57,685 nucleotides of DNA from Saccharomonospora sp. CUA-673 (GTDB lineage Bacteria > Actinomycetota > Actinomycetes > Mycobacteriales > Pseudonocardiaceae): assembly GCF_001942305.1 (NCBI RefSeq), contig NZ_MKKE01000025.1, positions 1 to 57,685 of the forward strand, read 5' to 3'. The stretch's first letter is position 1. Each line of letters opens with the position of its first letter. A program made the position numbers and the translations under genes. Below, in pieces: positions 29,107 to 39,520 of this stretch. The notes under the pieces are model-generated. The model was not told the origin of the DNA. It saw only the letters and a program-made list of their open reading frames with translations, and searched no databases.

Positions 29107-29149
29107 GGAGGAGATCCTCCCCCGAATCCGGCCCGACCGGCAGGGCACA

Positions 29150-31598
<2,449 letters not shown>

Positions 31599-31748
31599 AC
31601 GCCGCCACGCCGGGTCGCCACCGGCCCCCGCACGTGATCATCGTCGCGCCGCAACGCCCGGGTTAACACGTGGCGAGCCGGCGGCGGAGGACTCACAATG
31701 TCGTAGATCGCGGCGCGAACGTCGTCGGATCACGTGAGGGAGGGCCGG

Positions 31749-32213
31749 ATGACGTCGACCGGAGGAATGAGCGCGGGCACCCGCGAACGACTCGAGCAGG
31801 AGCTCGAGACGTTGCGGCAACAGCGCGAATCCCTCGCCCCACGGTTGGGGGAGGATCCGCTGGGAGACAGCGCCGACCAGGCGGATCTGCTGGAGCGGGC
31901 CGAGTCGGTGTCGAAGCTGGACCGGCGGATCGCCGAGATCACCGATCTGCTGCACGGGGGCCCGAGCGCGGAGCAGGACCAGAACCTGCTGCCGTCGGGC
32001 ACGCGCGTGACGTTGAAGTTCGCCGACGGCGACGTCGAGGACATGGTCATCGTCGCGTTCGCCGCCGAGGCGGACGACGAGTTCTCGAGCGTCACCGCCG
32101 ACAGCCCGCTGGGCAGGGCCATCGCAGGGCACGGCAAGGGCGACACGATCACCTACCGCACGCCCGCGGGCCAGGTCACGGCCGAGATCGTGTCCCTGAC
32201 CGAACCCGCCTGA
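31749..32213 (+). CDS. GreA/GreB-family elongation factor-like protein
   Basis: The protein has 154 aa. The N-terminal half is a predicted coiled coil (ERLEQELETLRQQRESL ... AESVSKLDRRIAEITDLL), and the C-terminal half (about 82-150) has the FKBP-like GreA_GreB_C pattern: LPSGTRVTLKFADGD, a middle ...SSVTADSPLGRAIAGHGKGDTITYRTPAG and VTAEIVSL. It is short at the coil compared with true GreA, so it may be a RNA-polymerase-binding Gre paralogue rather than the cleavage factor. ATG 31749 has GGAGGG 5 nt upstream; ATG 31767 is less well placed. Confidence 0.8.
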   Translation: MTSTGGMSAGTRERLEQELETLRQQRESLAPRLGEDPLGDSADQADLLERAESVSKLDRRIAEITDLLHGGPSAEQDQNLLPSGTRVTLKFADGDVEDMVIVAFAAEADDEFSSVTADSPLGRAIAGHGKGDTITYRTPAGQVTAEIVSLTEPA

Positions 32214-32219
32214 CCCCGA

Positions 32220-33044
32220 TCAGTCGCCGGCCCGGGCCGTGAGCCAGCGGTGCAGCCGGGTCGCGAGGCGAGCCGGCTCGTCGAGCTGGATGAGGTGCCC
32301 CGCGCCGTCGACGACGTCGAGTTCGGCGCCGGGGATCAGCTGCGCGAGCCGGTGGGCCCGGTCGACGGGGATCCACGTGTCCGCCCCGCCCCACACGACG
32401 AGCACGGGCAGGTCGAGCTCGTCGTAGCGGGGTTCGACCTCGTCGGTGTAGCGCTGGTCGGCCTGCGCGATCTGCCGGTAGAACGCCTGCTGCCCCACCT
32501 CGCCCAGCCACGGGCGGGCGAGCGCGTCGAGGTCGGCCTCGCGCAGGCCGCGGTGGCTCGCCCCGGCGATGTAGGTGCGCACGAGGTTGTCGTGGATGGC
32601 CGCGGGCAGGTTCGTGAACGCCTCCGGCGTCGCGCGCACCTGACGGAAGAACGGCGAGCCCCACGGCGCCAACGCGACGACGTCCACGAGCGCGAGCGAG
32701 GCGAACGGCCTGCCGTGCACCAGCCGCGCCCGCAGCGACACCGCTCCCCCGTAGTCGTGCGCGACCACGTGCGGCCGGTCGAGCCGCCAGTACGCGAGCA
32801 GGTCGACCAGCAGTTCGCCCTGCACGTCGAGGGACACGTCGTGCTCGGCGTCCATCGAGGACGCCCCGTAGCCGGGCATGTCCCACAGGTACACCGTGAA
32901 CTCGGCCGACAACGCATCGGCGAACGGCGCCCACAACCACGACGACCACGGCGTTCCGTGGCAGAACACCACGGGCGGTCCCTGGCCCGCACGGGCCCAG
33001 CGCACGGTGCGCCCGCGCCATGCGAACGTCTCCGTCAACTCCAC
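32220..33044 (-). CDS. alpha/beta hydrolase with aspartate nucleophile
   Basis: The 274-aa alpha/beta-hydrolase fold shows the oxyanion loop HGTPWSSW, the nucleophile elbow AHDYGG (Asp in place of Ser), an acid in VVWGGADTWIPVD and the catalytic His in GAGHLIQLDEP. An Asp nucleophile is found in haloalkane dehalogenases, fluoroacetate dehalogenases and epoxide hydrolases. The HGTPWSSW loop with a Trp after the P favours a dehalogenase- or haloalkane-like member. The substrate is unknown. GTG 33044 has GGGGGAG upstream. It converges on the Gre-like gene with 6 bp between the stops. Confidence 0.82.
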   Translation of the reverse strand: MELTETFAWRGRTVRWARAGQGPPVVFCHGTPWSSWLWAPFADALSAEFTVYLWDMPGYGASSMDAEHDVSLDVQGELLVDLLAYWRLDRPHVVAHDYGGAVSLRARLVHGRPFASLALVDVVALAPWGSPFFRQVRATPEAFTNLPAAIHDNLVRTYIAGASHRGLREADLDALARPWLGEVGQQAFYRQIAQADQRYTDEVEPRYDELDLPVLVVWGGADTWIPVDRAHRLAQLIPGAELDVVDGAGHLIQLDEPARLATRLHRWLTARAGD

Positions 33045-33126
33045 GACGTCAACTCCCCCTGTCCGTCCCTGCCCGTCCGGCCGTGCCGCGGGCCCGATCC
33101 GAGGGGCCCGGGGCGAACGCGCCGGA

Positions 33127-34959
33127 TCAGCAGGTCAGGGTCGGCGCGCCCCAGTCAGCGTAGTCGCCGACGGAGCTGCCGTCGGCGTCCTCGACGATCA
33201 GGCTCACCGTGTCGGCACCGTCGAGCGCGACGTCCACCGACACCGGCGGCTCGCCCTGGTGGACGACGTCGCTGCGGTAGACCTCCTCGCCGTCGGCCTC
33301 GACGACGAACACGACGTCGCCGGCTTCGCCGTCCGGGAACGGCCGGCGCTGGGATCCCTGCGGGATGACGTCGTCCAGCCCGGCGGTCGCGGTGAGCCGG
33401 GAGCACACGCCACCGGTGTGGATCGTGGCCGACGCCGGGGCGAGCATGCCGAGGCCGTGGTCGTAGGTGACCCCGTCCATGGTGATCGGCCCGCCGTCGC
33501 CGGCGGCCGGGCCGCCGTTGGTGCGGTCGCGTTCGATCGGGCCGTGGGTGTTGGACGCGGCCAACCACGGCAACGTGGACACCCGCGTCGGTCCGTTCGG
33601 GGCCACGGCGATCTCGACCTCGGAGCTCGCCCTTGCTACGGTGCGGCCGGCACCGTCCCGCACGACCACGTCGACCGTGTCCGTGCCGGAGGTCTCGGGC
33701 GCGTGCAGCGTCCAGGTCGCCCGTTCGCGCTGGCCCGGCTGGACGGGGCCGATGGGCCGCGTCGTGTCCTGCTCGGCGCGCCAGCCGTCCGGCAGGTCGA
33801 GCTCGACGCTCGCGCCGCCGAGCGCGCCGTTCCCGATGTGGGCGACCGTGGCGGTCACGTCGATCGATCCGCCGGGGGCGACCACCTCGGCCGCGGGCTC
33901 CAGCGTGGCCGTCGACTTCCCGGGGCCCTGCGGCGCCCGGTCGACCGTCAGCTCGTTGATCACGCTGCCGTCGCTCGCGTCGCGTGCCCGTACCACCGCG
34001 CCGTCTGCGCCGGTCGTGACCTGGATGTACTGGTGGTTCAACACCGCACCGCTGTCCACCGCGGTGAACCCGTCGGGGTGGCCGCCGGGCACCTGCACCC
34101 GCGTGGCCCACCAGTCCTCGCCGATGTCGGCGTGGGTGTGGCCGGACATCAACACCGCCTGCGGGTGGTCGCCGAGGATCTCGCGGATCTCGGCCTCCAT
34201 CAGGTGGTAGCGCCCCGCGTCCCCGTCGGACTGGGTGACCGTGTCGGACAGCGGATAGTGCGTGAAGACGAAGAACGGCGTGCCGCTGCGGCTGTGCGTG
34301 GCGACGCGGTCGCGGAACCACTCCAGCTGCTCCTCGCCGAGGTGCACGTGGTCGTCGAGGTTCGCGTCCTCCCACCACATCAGCTTGTCCGGGCCGATGC
34401 CGAGCAGCGGCACCCCGTTCACGATGCGCTCGCCGTAGACCTTGTCCGTGCCGGCGAAGTCGAAGTAGGTGCCGTAGAGGTCGTCGGGGGTGAAACCGTT
34501 GGGCCAGCTCGCCTGGCACAGCGTCTCCTGGTCGCACCACGCCGGCGCGTACGCCTCGTGGTTGCCGAACGTGGCCAGCAGCGGCTGGTCGCGGTCGTGG
34601 GCGGCCATGGTGTCGCTGACCTCCGCGTACTCCTCGGCGTAGCCGCGGTCGACGATGTCGCCGTTGATCACGGTCGCGGCGGAGTCGGGTGCGGCCTGCG
34701 CCGCGTCGGCGAGCACGTCGTCCCACGGGTCCAGGTGGCCCTGGATGTCGCTGAAGACGTCGAACGTGGTCGTCCCCGGATCACCCGGGCGATAGTCGAC
34801 GTCCGCGGCGGCCGCACCCGCGTCCCCGCTCGTAGTGGGCACGCTCGCGGTCGCGATACCGGGCTGGGCCAACAGGACCGCACCGGTCACGACGGCGAGC
34901 AACCGCATACCGGGACGGTGCTTGCCGGGACGGGAGGAGTGGAGGCGCTGCGAGGACAT
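33127..34959 (-). CDS. secreted metallophosphoesterase with C-terminal NPCBM module
   Basis: After a signal peptide (about residues 18-40, MRLLAVVTGAVLLAQPGIATAS) the calcineurin-like domain shows its metal ligands in order: FSDIQGH, NGDIVDRGY, FGNHEA, THYPL and SGHTHADIG. A linker with a beta-sandwich (Ig/CARDB-like, PAAEVVAPGGSIDVTATV) leads to a C-terminal NPCBM-type carbohydrate-binding module (LPWLAASNTHGPIERDRTNGG, YDHGLGMLAPASATIHT, DYADWGAPTLTC). It is about 610 aa from ATG 34959 and presumably acts on phosphoesters of an extracellular glycoconjugate. Substrate unknown. Confidence 0.85.
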   Translation of the reverse strand: MSSQRLHSSRPGKHRPGMRLLAVVTGAVLLAQPGIATASVPTTSGDAGAAAADVDYRPGDPGTTTFDVFSDIQGHLDPWDDVLADAAQAAPDSAATVINGDIVDRGYAEEYAEVSDTMAAHDRDQPLLATFGNHEAYAPAWCDQETLCQASWPNGFTPDDLYGTYFDFAGTDKVYGERIVNGVPLLGIGPDKLMWWEDANLDDHVHLGEEQLEWFRDRVATHSRSGTPFFVFTHYPLSDTVTQSDGDAGRYHLMEAEIREILGDHPQAVLMSGHTHADIGEDWWATRVQVPGGHPDGFTAVDSGAVLNHQYIQVTTGADGAVVRARDASDGSVINELTVDRAPQGPGKSTATLEPAAEVVAPGGSIDVTATVAHIGNGALGGASVELDLPDGWRAEQDTTRPIGPVQPGQRERATWTLHAPETSGTDTVDVVVRDGAGRTVARASSEVEIAVAPNGPTRVSTLPWLAASNTHGPIERDRTNGGPAAGDGGPITMDGVTYDHGLGMLAPASATIHTGGVCSRLTATAGLDDVIPQGSQRRPFPDGEAGDVVFVVEADGEEVYRSDVVHQGEPPVSVDVALDGADTVSLIVEDADGSSVGDYADWGAPTLTC

Positions 34960-35012
34960 GGAGGCAGCCTTGCCCAGCAATCGGACGAACCGACGACACC
35001 GAGACGATCTTC

Positions 35013-35040
35013 ATCCCTCCACCGGGTGAACGGAGGGGAT
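35013..35040 (-). terminator. weak hairpin between mftR and the phosphoesterase gene
   Basis: ATCCCTCC and GGAGGGGAT pair with one bulge across an 11-nt loop, 16 bp after the mftR stop. It could terminate mftR, which is transcribed leftward. No T-tract is present. Confidence 0.35.
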
Positions 35041-35055
35041 CGTCGCGAACGTCCG

Positions 35056-35673
35056 CTATGAGGCGAATCCGGTTGCCAGGTCGGTGAATGCCCCGTCGAG
35101 GGCGTCGCACAGGTCGACGCCGGGCGTGGCGAGCCAGTGCTCGTAGGTGGCCAGCGCCGTGCCGAGTGCGGCGTGCGCGACCGCCTGCGGGCGCAGCGCG
35201 TCGACCGGCTCACCGAGGCGCGCGGCGGCGAACTCGGCGACGACGGCGCACCAGTCCCGGTATCGCAGCGTCGAGTGGGCCTGCAATGCGGGCACCCGCA
35301 GGATCAGCTCGAGCCGCCTGCGGTGTCGTTCGGTCTCCTCGGGAGCGACGCGGTTGAACTCGACGACCACCACGCGCAGCGCGTCCATGAGCGGTTCGTC
35401 GGCGGGCCGGTCGGCGAAGCGCCCGCGCATGTGGCCGAGCTGCTCGGTGAACGCGCCCCACACCACGTCGTTCTTCGAGTCGAAGTAGCGGAAGAAGGTG
35501 CGTCTGCTGATGCCGGCGGCCTTCGCGATGTCGTCCACCGTGGTCTCGTCGAAACCCGTGCGGGCGAAGAGCTCGAACGCGACCCGTTCCAGTTCGCCGT
35601 GACTGGTCGACGGCCGCCGACCGGGCCGGCCCGGAGTACTCGCGACGCCGCCTTCCACGCCGCCCCCTTCCAT
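35056..35673 (-). CDS. mftR: TetR-family regulator of the mycofactocin cluster (MftR)
   Basis: The N-terminal TetR helix-turn-helix is clear (ELERVAFELFARTGFDETTVDDIAKAAGISRRTFFRYFDSKNDVVWG, about residues 25-70). An all-helical ligand domain follows, with the MftR-like acidic/Arg-rich ERHRRRLELI. ATG 35673 gives 205 aa; a longer in-frame start exists but crosses the promoter. It is divergent from mftA, and a 15-bp palindrome touches its start codon. In mycobacteria MftR represses the cluster and responds to acyl-CoA; the ligand here is inferred from the family. Confidence 0.88.
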   Translation of the reverse strand: MEGGGVEGGVASTPGRPGRRPSTSHGELERVAFELFARTGFDETTVDDIAKAAGISRRTFFRYFDSKNDVVWGAFTEQLGHMRGRFADRPADEPLMDALRVVVVEFNRVAPEETERHRRRLELILRVPALQAHSTLRYRDWCAVVAEFAAARLGEPVDALRPQAVAHAALGTALATYEHWLATPGVDLCDALDGAFTDLATGFAS

Positions 35674-35674
35674 T

Positions 35675-35696
35675 TGGCACCCGGTGTCATTATTGT
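35675..35696 (+). promoter_or_regulatory. mftA promoter with embedded TetR-type operator
   Basis: TGGCACC-C-GGTGTCA (35675-35689, one mismatch) is immediately followed by the -10 TATTGT (35691-35696). The palindrome sits in the spacer between -35 and -10, and also starts 1 bp from the mftR ATG. A bound repressor would block both genes. MftR is the obvious candidate. Confidence 0.55.
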
Positions 35697-35738
35697 GGTG
35701 TGCACTGGCCCACACAACGACGTGACAAGGAGCTTGCC

Positions 35739-35894
35739 ATGCCGGACACCCCTATCCGCACCGCCGTGCTCGAGGCCGATCCGACCGAAGGCAGCGGACC
35801 CGACGGGGGAACCGACACCGAACTCGACCACATCGTCGACGAGGACCTGCTGGTCGAAGAGGTCTCCATCGACGGAATGTGCGGTGTCTACTGA
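35739..35894 (+). CDS. mftA: mycofactocin precursor peptide MftA
   Basis: The 51-aa precursor has the conserved C-terminus IDGMCGVY. MftC oxidatively decarboxylates the final Tyr and links it to Val; MftD and later enzymes convert the released Val-Tyr unit to the redox cofactor mycofactocin. The leader is acidic (many D and E), which suits MftB binding. ATG 35739 has AAGGAG 6 nt upstream. The stop codon overlaps the first arm of a large predicted RNA structure that reaches the mftB start. Confidence 0.96.
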   Translation: MPDTPIRTAVLEADPTEGSGPDGGTDTELDHIVDEDLLVEEVSIDGMCGVY

Positions 35895-36018
35895 GAGGGG
35901 CATTCACCGTCTGGCGGATCGGGCCACCTGGAGCCCTGCGGAAGGTGGCTCGCAGCCGCCAGACGCAGGTGCCACGCGTACGAGTGGTACCGAATCGCCA
36001 GAGGTGAATGGGCCTCTC
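35893..36018 (+). ncRNA. predicted structured RNA between mftA and mftB (three-way junction)
   Basis: A closing stem pairs 35893-35908 with 36003-36018 (14 of 16 positions, two adjacent G-G mismatches). Inside are hairpin 1, GTCTGGCGG/CCGCCAGAC (35909-35917 with 35956-35964) extended by GCCACCT/AGGTGGC (35923-35929 with 35943-35949), and hairpin 2, GGTGCCAC/GTGGTACC around 35969-35989. The closing stem begins in the mftA stop codon and buries the GTG start of mftB (36004). Pairings were found by eye. It could limit MftB synthesis relative to MftA, protect mftA mRNA, or be a cis-regulatory element. Confidence 0.5.
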
Positions 36019-36309
36019 CCGGAATCGAACACTGAGGCATTCGCCCCGGACCGGCCGTATCGGCTCTCGCCGAGTGTCGCTCTGCGGCCGGAACCGTTCG
36101 GGGCGCTCGTGTACGACTTCACCACCCGGAAACTGTCCTTCCTGAAGACCCGGCTGCTCGTCGACGTCGTCCGCGCGCTGGACGAGGCACCCGACGCCCG
36201 CCAGGCGCTGGCCGCGGCCGAGGTGCCCGACGCCGAGCACGACCGGTACCTGTCCGCCCTCGCGGGCCTGGCGTCCGCGGGCACGATCGAGGACCGAGGT
36301 GAGTCATGA
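36004..36309 (+). CDS. mftB: mycofactocin precursor-binding protein MftB
   Basis: MftB is a PqqD-like RiPP recognition element that holds the MftA leader for MftC. The conserved part is YRLSPSVALRPEPFGALVYDFTTRKLSFLKTRLLVDVV, followed by a helical C-terminus. GTG 36004 gives 101 aa, normal for the family, but there is no Shine-Dalgarno and the codon lies in an RNA stem. The only other in-frame start is GTG 35884 inside mftA, which would add 40 low-complexity residues. The stop overlaps the mftC ATG (ATGA). Confidence 0.9.
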   Translation: MNGPLPESNTEAFAPDRPYRLSPSVALRPEPFGALVYDFTTRKLSFLKTRLLVDVVRALDEAPDARQALAAAEVPDAEHDRYLSALAGLASAGTIEDRGES

Positions 36310-37550
36310 AACTCGTGGACCATTTCCAGAGCGGCCTCGACGCACCCATCTGCCTGACGTGGGAGCTGACCTACGCCTGCAACCTGTCGTGCGTGCACTG
36401 TCTTTCGTCGTCCGGCCGCCGCGATCCCCGTGAGCTGTCCACAGCGGAATGCAAGGCCGTCGTCGACGAACTGCAGCGGCTGCAGGTGTTCTACGTCAAC
36501 ATCGGCGGTGGTGAGCCGACGATCCGTTCGGATTTCTGGGAGATCGTCGAGTACGCCGTCGATCACCAGGTGGGCGTCAAGTTCTCCACCAACGGCGTGC
36601 GGATCACGCCCGAACGCGCGCGGTGGCTCGCCGACGCCGACTACGTCGACGTGCAGCTCTCGCTCGACGGCGCCACGCCCGAGGTCAACGACCCGGTCCG
36701 CGGTGCGGGGTCGTTCGACACGACCATGACCGCGATGCGCAATCTGCGCGATGCCGGGTTCACCGGGTTCAAGATCAGCGTGGTCATGACCCGGCACAAC
36801 ATCGGCCAACTGGACGAGTTCAAGCGCATCGCCGACGAGTTCGACGCGCAGCTGCGCATCACGCGGCTGCGTCCGTCCGGCCGCGGCGCCGACACGTGGG
36901 ACGAGCTGCACCCCACCCAGGACCAGCAGCTCGAGCTGTACGACTGGCTCGTTGCCCACGGCGAGGACGTGCTGACCGGGGACTCGTTCTTCCACCTCAA
37001 CGCGCTGGGCTCGACCCCGTTGCCGGGGCTGAACCTGTGCGGCGCGGGCCGGGTGGTGTGCCTGATCGACCCGGTCGGCGACGTCTACGCCTGCCCGTTC
37101 GCGATCCACGACGAGTTCCTGGCCGGCAATGTGCGCGACGAGGGCGGATTCACCGCCGTGTGGCGCGAGTCCGAGCTGTTCGCCCGGCTGCGTGAACCGC
37201 AGACCGGCGGGGCGTGCACCTCCTGCTCGGCCTACGACTCGTGCCAGGGCGGGTGCATGGCGGCGAAGTTCTTCACCGGCCTGCCGCTGGACGGCCCGGA
37301 TCCGGAGTGCGTCAAGGGCAACGGCGAGCGGGCGCTCGAACTCGTCGGCGCGGGCGCGAAACCGGCCCCGGACAAGGACCACTCCCGCACCGGGCGGAAG
37401 AAGCAGACGGGCGTGCCGGTCGCGATCGGGTGGGGTCCGCCCGAACCGGAACGCCTGCCCGACCGGGCCTGCGACACGAGCCCGCTCGCCGGCATGCCCA
37501 CGCCCCGCGCGGCGACGACAGCGACGACAGCAGCGACCGGGGAGCACTGA
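36306..37550 (+). CDS. mftC: mycofactocin radical SAM maturase MftC
   Basis: MftC uses SAM to oxidatively decarboxylate the terminal Tyr of MftA and then form the Val-Tyr lactam. The radical SAM cluster motif is C25-x3-C29-x2-C32 (YACNLSCVHC), followed by GGGEPTIR. The C-terminal SPASM region holds cysteines for the auxiliary clusters: NLCGAGRVVCLIDPVGDVYACPF, then CTSCSAYDSCQGGC. The protein has 414 aa with an Ala/Thr-rich tail. It overlaps mftB by ATGA and mftD by TGATG. Confidence 0.96.
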   Translation: MKLVDHFQSGLDAPICLTWELTYACNLSCVHCLSSSGRRDPRELSTAECKAVVDELQRLQVFYVNIGGGEPTIRSDFWEIVEYAVDHQVGVKFSTNGVRITPERARWLADADYVDVQLSLDGATPEVNDPVRGAGSFDTTMTAMRNLRDAGFTGFKISVVMTRHNIGQLDEFKRIADEFDAQLRITRLRPSGRGADTWDELHPTQDQQLELYDWLVAHGEDVLTGDSFFHLNALGSTPLPGLNLCGAGRVVCLIDPVGDVYACPFAIHDEFLAGNVRDEGGFTAVWRESELFARLREPQTGGACTSCSAYDSCQGGCMAAKFFTGLPLDGPDPECVKGNGERALELVGAGAKPAPDKDHSRTGRKKQTGVPVAIGWGPPEPERLPDRACDTSPLAGMPTPRAATTATTAATGEH

Positions 37551-38720
37551 TGGCCAGCACGAAAGACTGGTTCGAAACGGTCGCCGAGGCGCGCGAGCGG
37601 GCGCGCAGGACGCTGCCGTCGTCGGTGTTCCTGGCCCTGCACGCCGGGTCGGAGGCGGGCGGCACGCTCGCCGACAACACGGCCGCGTTCGGCGAACTCG
37701 GGCTGCGCCCGCGGATCGCCGATCTGCCCGCCGAACGCCGTCAGGCGACGACGGTCCTCGGGGTCGACATCTCGCTTCCCGTGCTCGTCTCGCCGACGGG
37801 GTGCAGGCGGTGCACCCCGACGGTGAGGTCGCCGTCGCGCGGGGCGCGGCCCGGTCGGGCACGGCGATCGGGCTGAGCTCGTTCGGGTCGAAACCCGTCG
37901 AGGAGGTCGTGGCCGCGGGCGGCGACACGTTCTTCCAGATCTACTGGCAGGGCAGCCGCGACGACATGCTCGCCCGCATGGACCGGGCGGCGCAGGCGGG
38001 CGCCAAGGCGTTGATCGTGACGCTCGACTGGGTGTTCGCCACGGCCCGGGACTGGGGCTCCCCGCCGATCCCGGCGAAGATCGACCTGAAGACGGCGATG
38101 ACCTTCGCCCCGCAGGTGCTGCGGAAACCGCGTTGGCTCGCCGGGTACCTGCGCTCCGGAAAACTGCCCGACCTGACCACTCCCAACATCGTGCCGCGCG
38201 GTCAGCAGGTCCGGGCTTCTTCGACGCCTACGGCGAGTGGATGGGCACCCCGCCGCCGTCGTGGGAGGACCTGGAGTGGCTGCGCAGCCGGTGGGACGGC
38301 CCGTTCGTCGTCAAGGGCGTCTACCGCCCCGACGACGCCAAACGTGCGGTCGACATCGGGGCGAGCGCGATCTCGGTGTCCAACCACGGCGGCAACAACC
38401 TCGACTCCACCCCGGCCTCGATCCGCGCGCTGCCCGGGGTCGCCGAGGCCGTCGGCGGGCAGGTCGAGGTGCTGCTGGACGGCGGCATCCGCCGCGGCAG
38501 CGACGTCGTCAAGGCACTCGCGCTGGGCGCGGACGCCGTCATGATCGGGCGGGCCTACCTGTGGGGCCTGGCCGCGGGCGGCGAGCAGGGTGTGCACAAC
38601 GTGCTGGAGATCCTGCGACAGGGCATCGACAGCACGTTGTACGGACTCGGCAAGGCCTCGATCGACGACCTCGACGCCGGTGACGTCGTCGTGCCTGCCG
38701 ACTTCACCCGAGGACTGTGA
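37550..38720 (+). CDS. mftD: premycofactocin synthase MftD, FMN-dependent (frame broken twice)
   Basis: MftD is a lactate-dehydrogenase-like FMN enzyme that oxidatively deaminates AHDP to premycofactocin. The pieces in order are LGVDISLPVLVSPTG; then VHPDGEVAVARGAARSGTAIGLSSFGSKPVEEV, DTFFQIYWQGSRDDML and ALIVTLDW; then FFDAYGEWM, VVKGVYRPDDAKRAVDIGASAISVSNHGGNNLDSTPAS with the catalytic His region, and LLDGGIRRGSDVVKALALGADAVMIGR. Breaks near 37801 (ACGGGG-TGC) and 38213 (CAGCAG-GTCC) each need one G. The corrected length is 390 aa. Start TGATG with mftC, GGGAG upstream. Confidence 0.93.
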
Positions 38721-39520
38721 CGCCGGTGGACAGCGCCGCCGTGGACCGTGCCGGCGTCGCACTGGTCACCGGGGCGGCGCGCGGTATCGGCGCCGCCACC
38801 ACCCGCCGGCTCGCCTCGGCCGGCTGGCGGGTGGTGGCCGTCGACATCGGCGACACCCCGCCGGCCGCACCGCACCCGCTGGGCACTCGGGAGCAACTGT
38901 CCACTGTGGCCGCCGAGTTCCCGGGCGCGGTGCTCGACGTCGTGGCCGACGTGCGCGACGTCGAGGCCCTGCGCGCGGCGGTCGCGACGGCGGAGGCCGA
39001 GTTCGGCGGCCTGGACGCGGCGGTGGCCTGCGCCGCGGTGATCGCGGGCGGCACACCGCTGTGGGAGACCTCGGACACGGAGTGGTCGGCGTTGTTCGAC
39101 ACGGGCGTCACGGGGGTGGCGAACCTGGCGCGCGCGGCCGTGCCCGCACTGCTGCGGTCGCCGCGCGGACGGTTCGTCGCACTCGCCTCCGCCGCGGCCC
39201 ATCACGGGCTGTGGCATCTGGCCGGGTACAACGCGGCGAAGCACGCCGTGGTCGGGCTGATCAAGGGCCTGGCCGCCGACCTGCGCGGCACGGGCGTGTG
39301 CGCGACGGCGGTGTCGCCGGGATCGACCCGCACCGACCTCCTCACCGAAACGGCCCGCCTCTACGATCTGGAGAGTATGGAGGAGTTCGCCCGGCACCAG
39401 CTGCACGAGCGGCTCCTCGATCCGGATGAGATCGCCGCCGTCGTCGCATTCCTGTGCTCGACGGAGTCCTCGGCGATCACCGGTTCGGTCGTCCACGCCG
39501 ACGGAGGTTTCCAGCCGTGA
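38717..39520 (+). CDS. mycofactocin-type SDR oxidoreductase
   Basis: The 267-aa classical short-chain dehydrogenase has the cofactor motif TGAARGIG (near residue 19), the acidic end of strand 2 in VVAVDIGD, ALASAAAHHGLWHLAGYNAAK with the Y-x3-K catalytic pair, and the PGSTRTDL loop. SDRs in mft operons hold a non-exchangeable NAD(H) that is thought to be recycled by mycofactocin. It overlaps mftD (GTGA) and mftF (GTGA), so it is part of the operon. It occupies the slot where mftE (a creatininase-family peptidase) usually lies. Confidence 0.9.
   Translation: MTPVDSAAVDRAGVALVTGAARGIGAATTRRLASAGWRVVAVDIGDTPPAAPHPLGTREQLSTVAAEFPGAVLDVVADVRDVEALRAAVATAEAEFGGLDAAVACAAVIAGGTPLWETSDTEWSALFDTGVTGVANLARAAVPALLRSPRGRFVALASAAAHHGLWHLAGYNAAKHAVVGLIKGLAADLRGTGVCATAVSPGSTRTDLLTETARLYDLESMEEFARHQLHERLLDPDEIAAVVAFLCSTESSAITGSVVHADGGFQP

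Noticed and set aside
27395..29149. N-terminal extension of Tex through the whole ilvD region
   Set aside because: The frame is open but antisense to the well-conserved ilvD. Tex homology begins only at about 29150.
32220..33044. mftE or other mycofactocin enzyme among the genes left of mftR
   Set aside because: The hydrolase and the phosphoesterase show clear alpha/beta-hydrolase and calcineurin-like motifs; neither has creatininase-family features.
36004..36040. tRNA-like T-loop (TTCGATTCC) on the minus strand near the mftB start
   Set aside because: No matching acceptor, D or anticodon arms could be placed around it; it lies in the mftB 5' coding sequence.
37550..38720. Programmed frameshifting in mftD or other split genes
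   Set aside because: There is no shared slippery heptamer or downstream pseudoknot. Breaks occur at unrelated contexts in many housekeeping genes and always need one added G or C, which fits sequence errors better.
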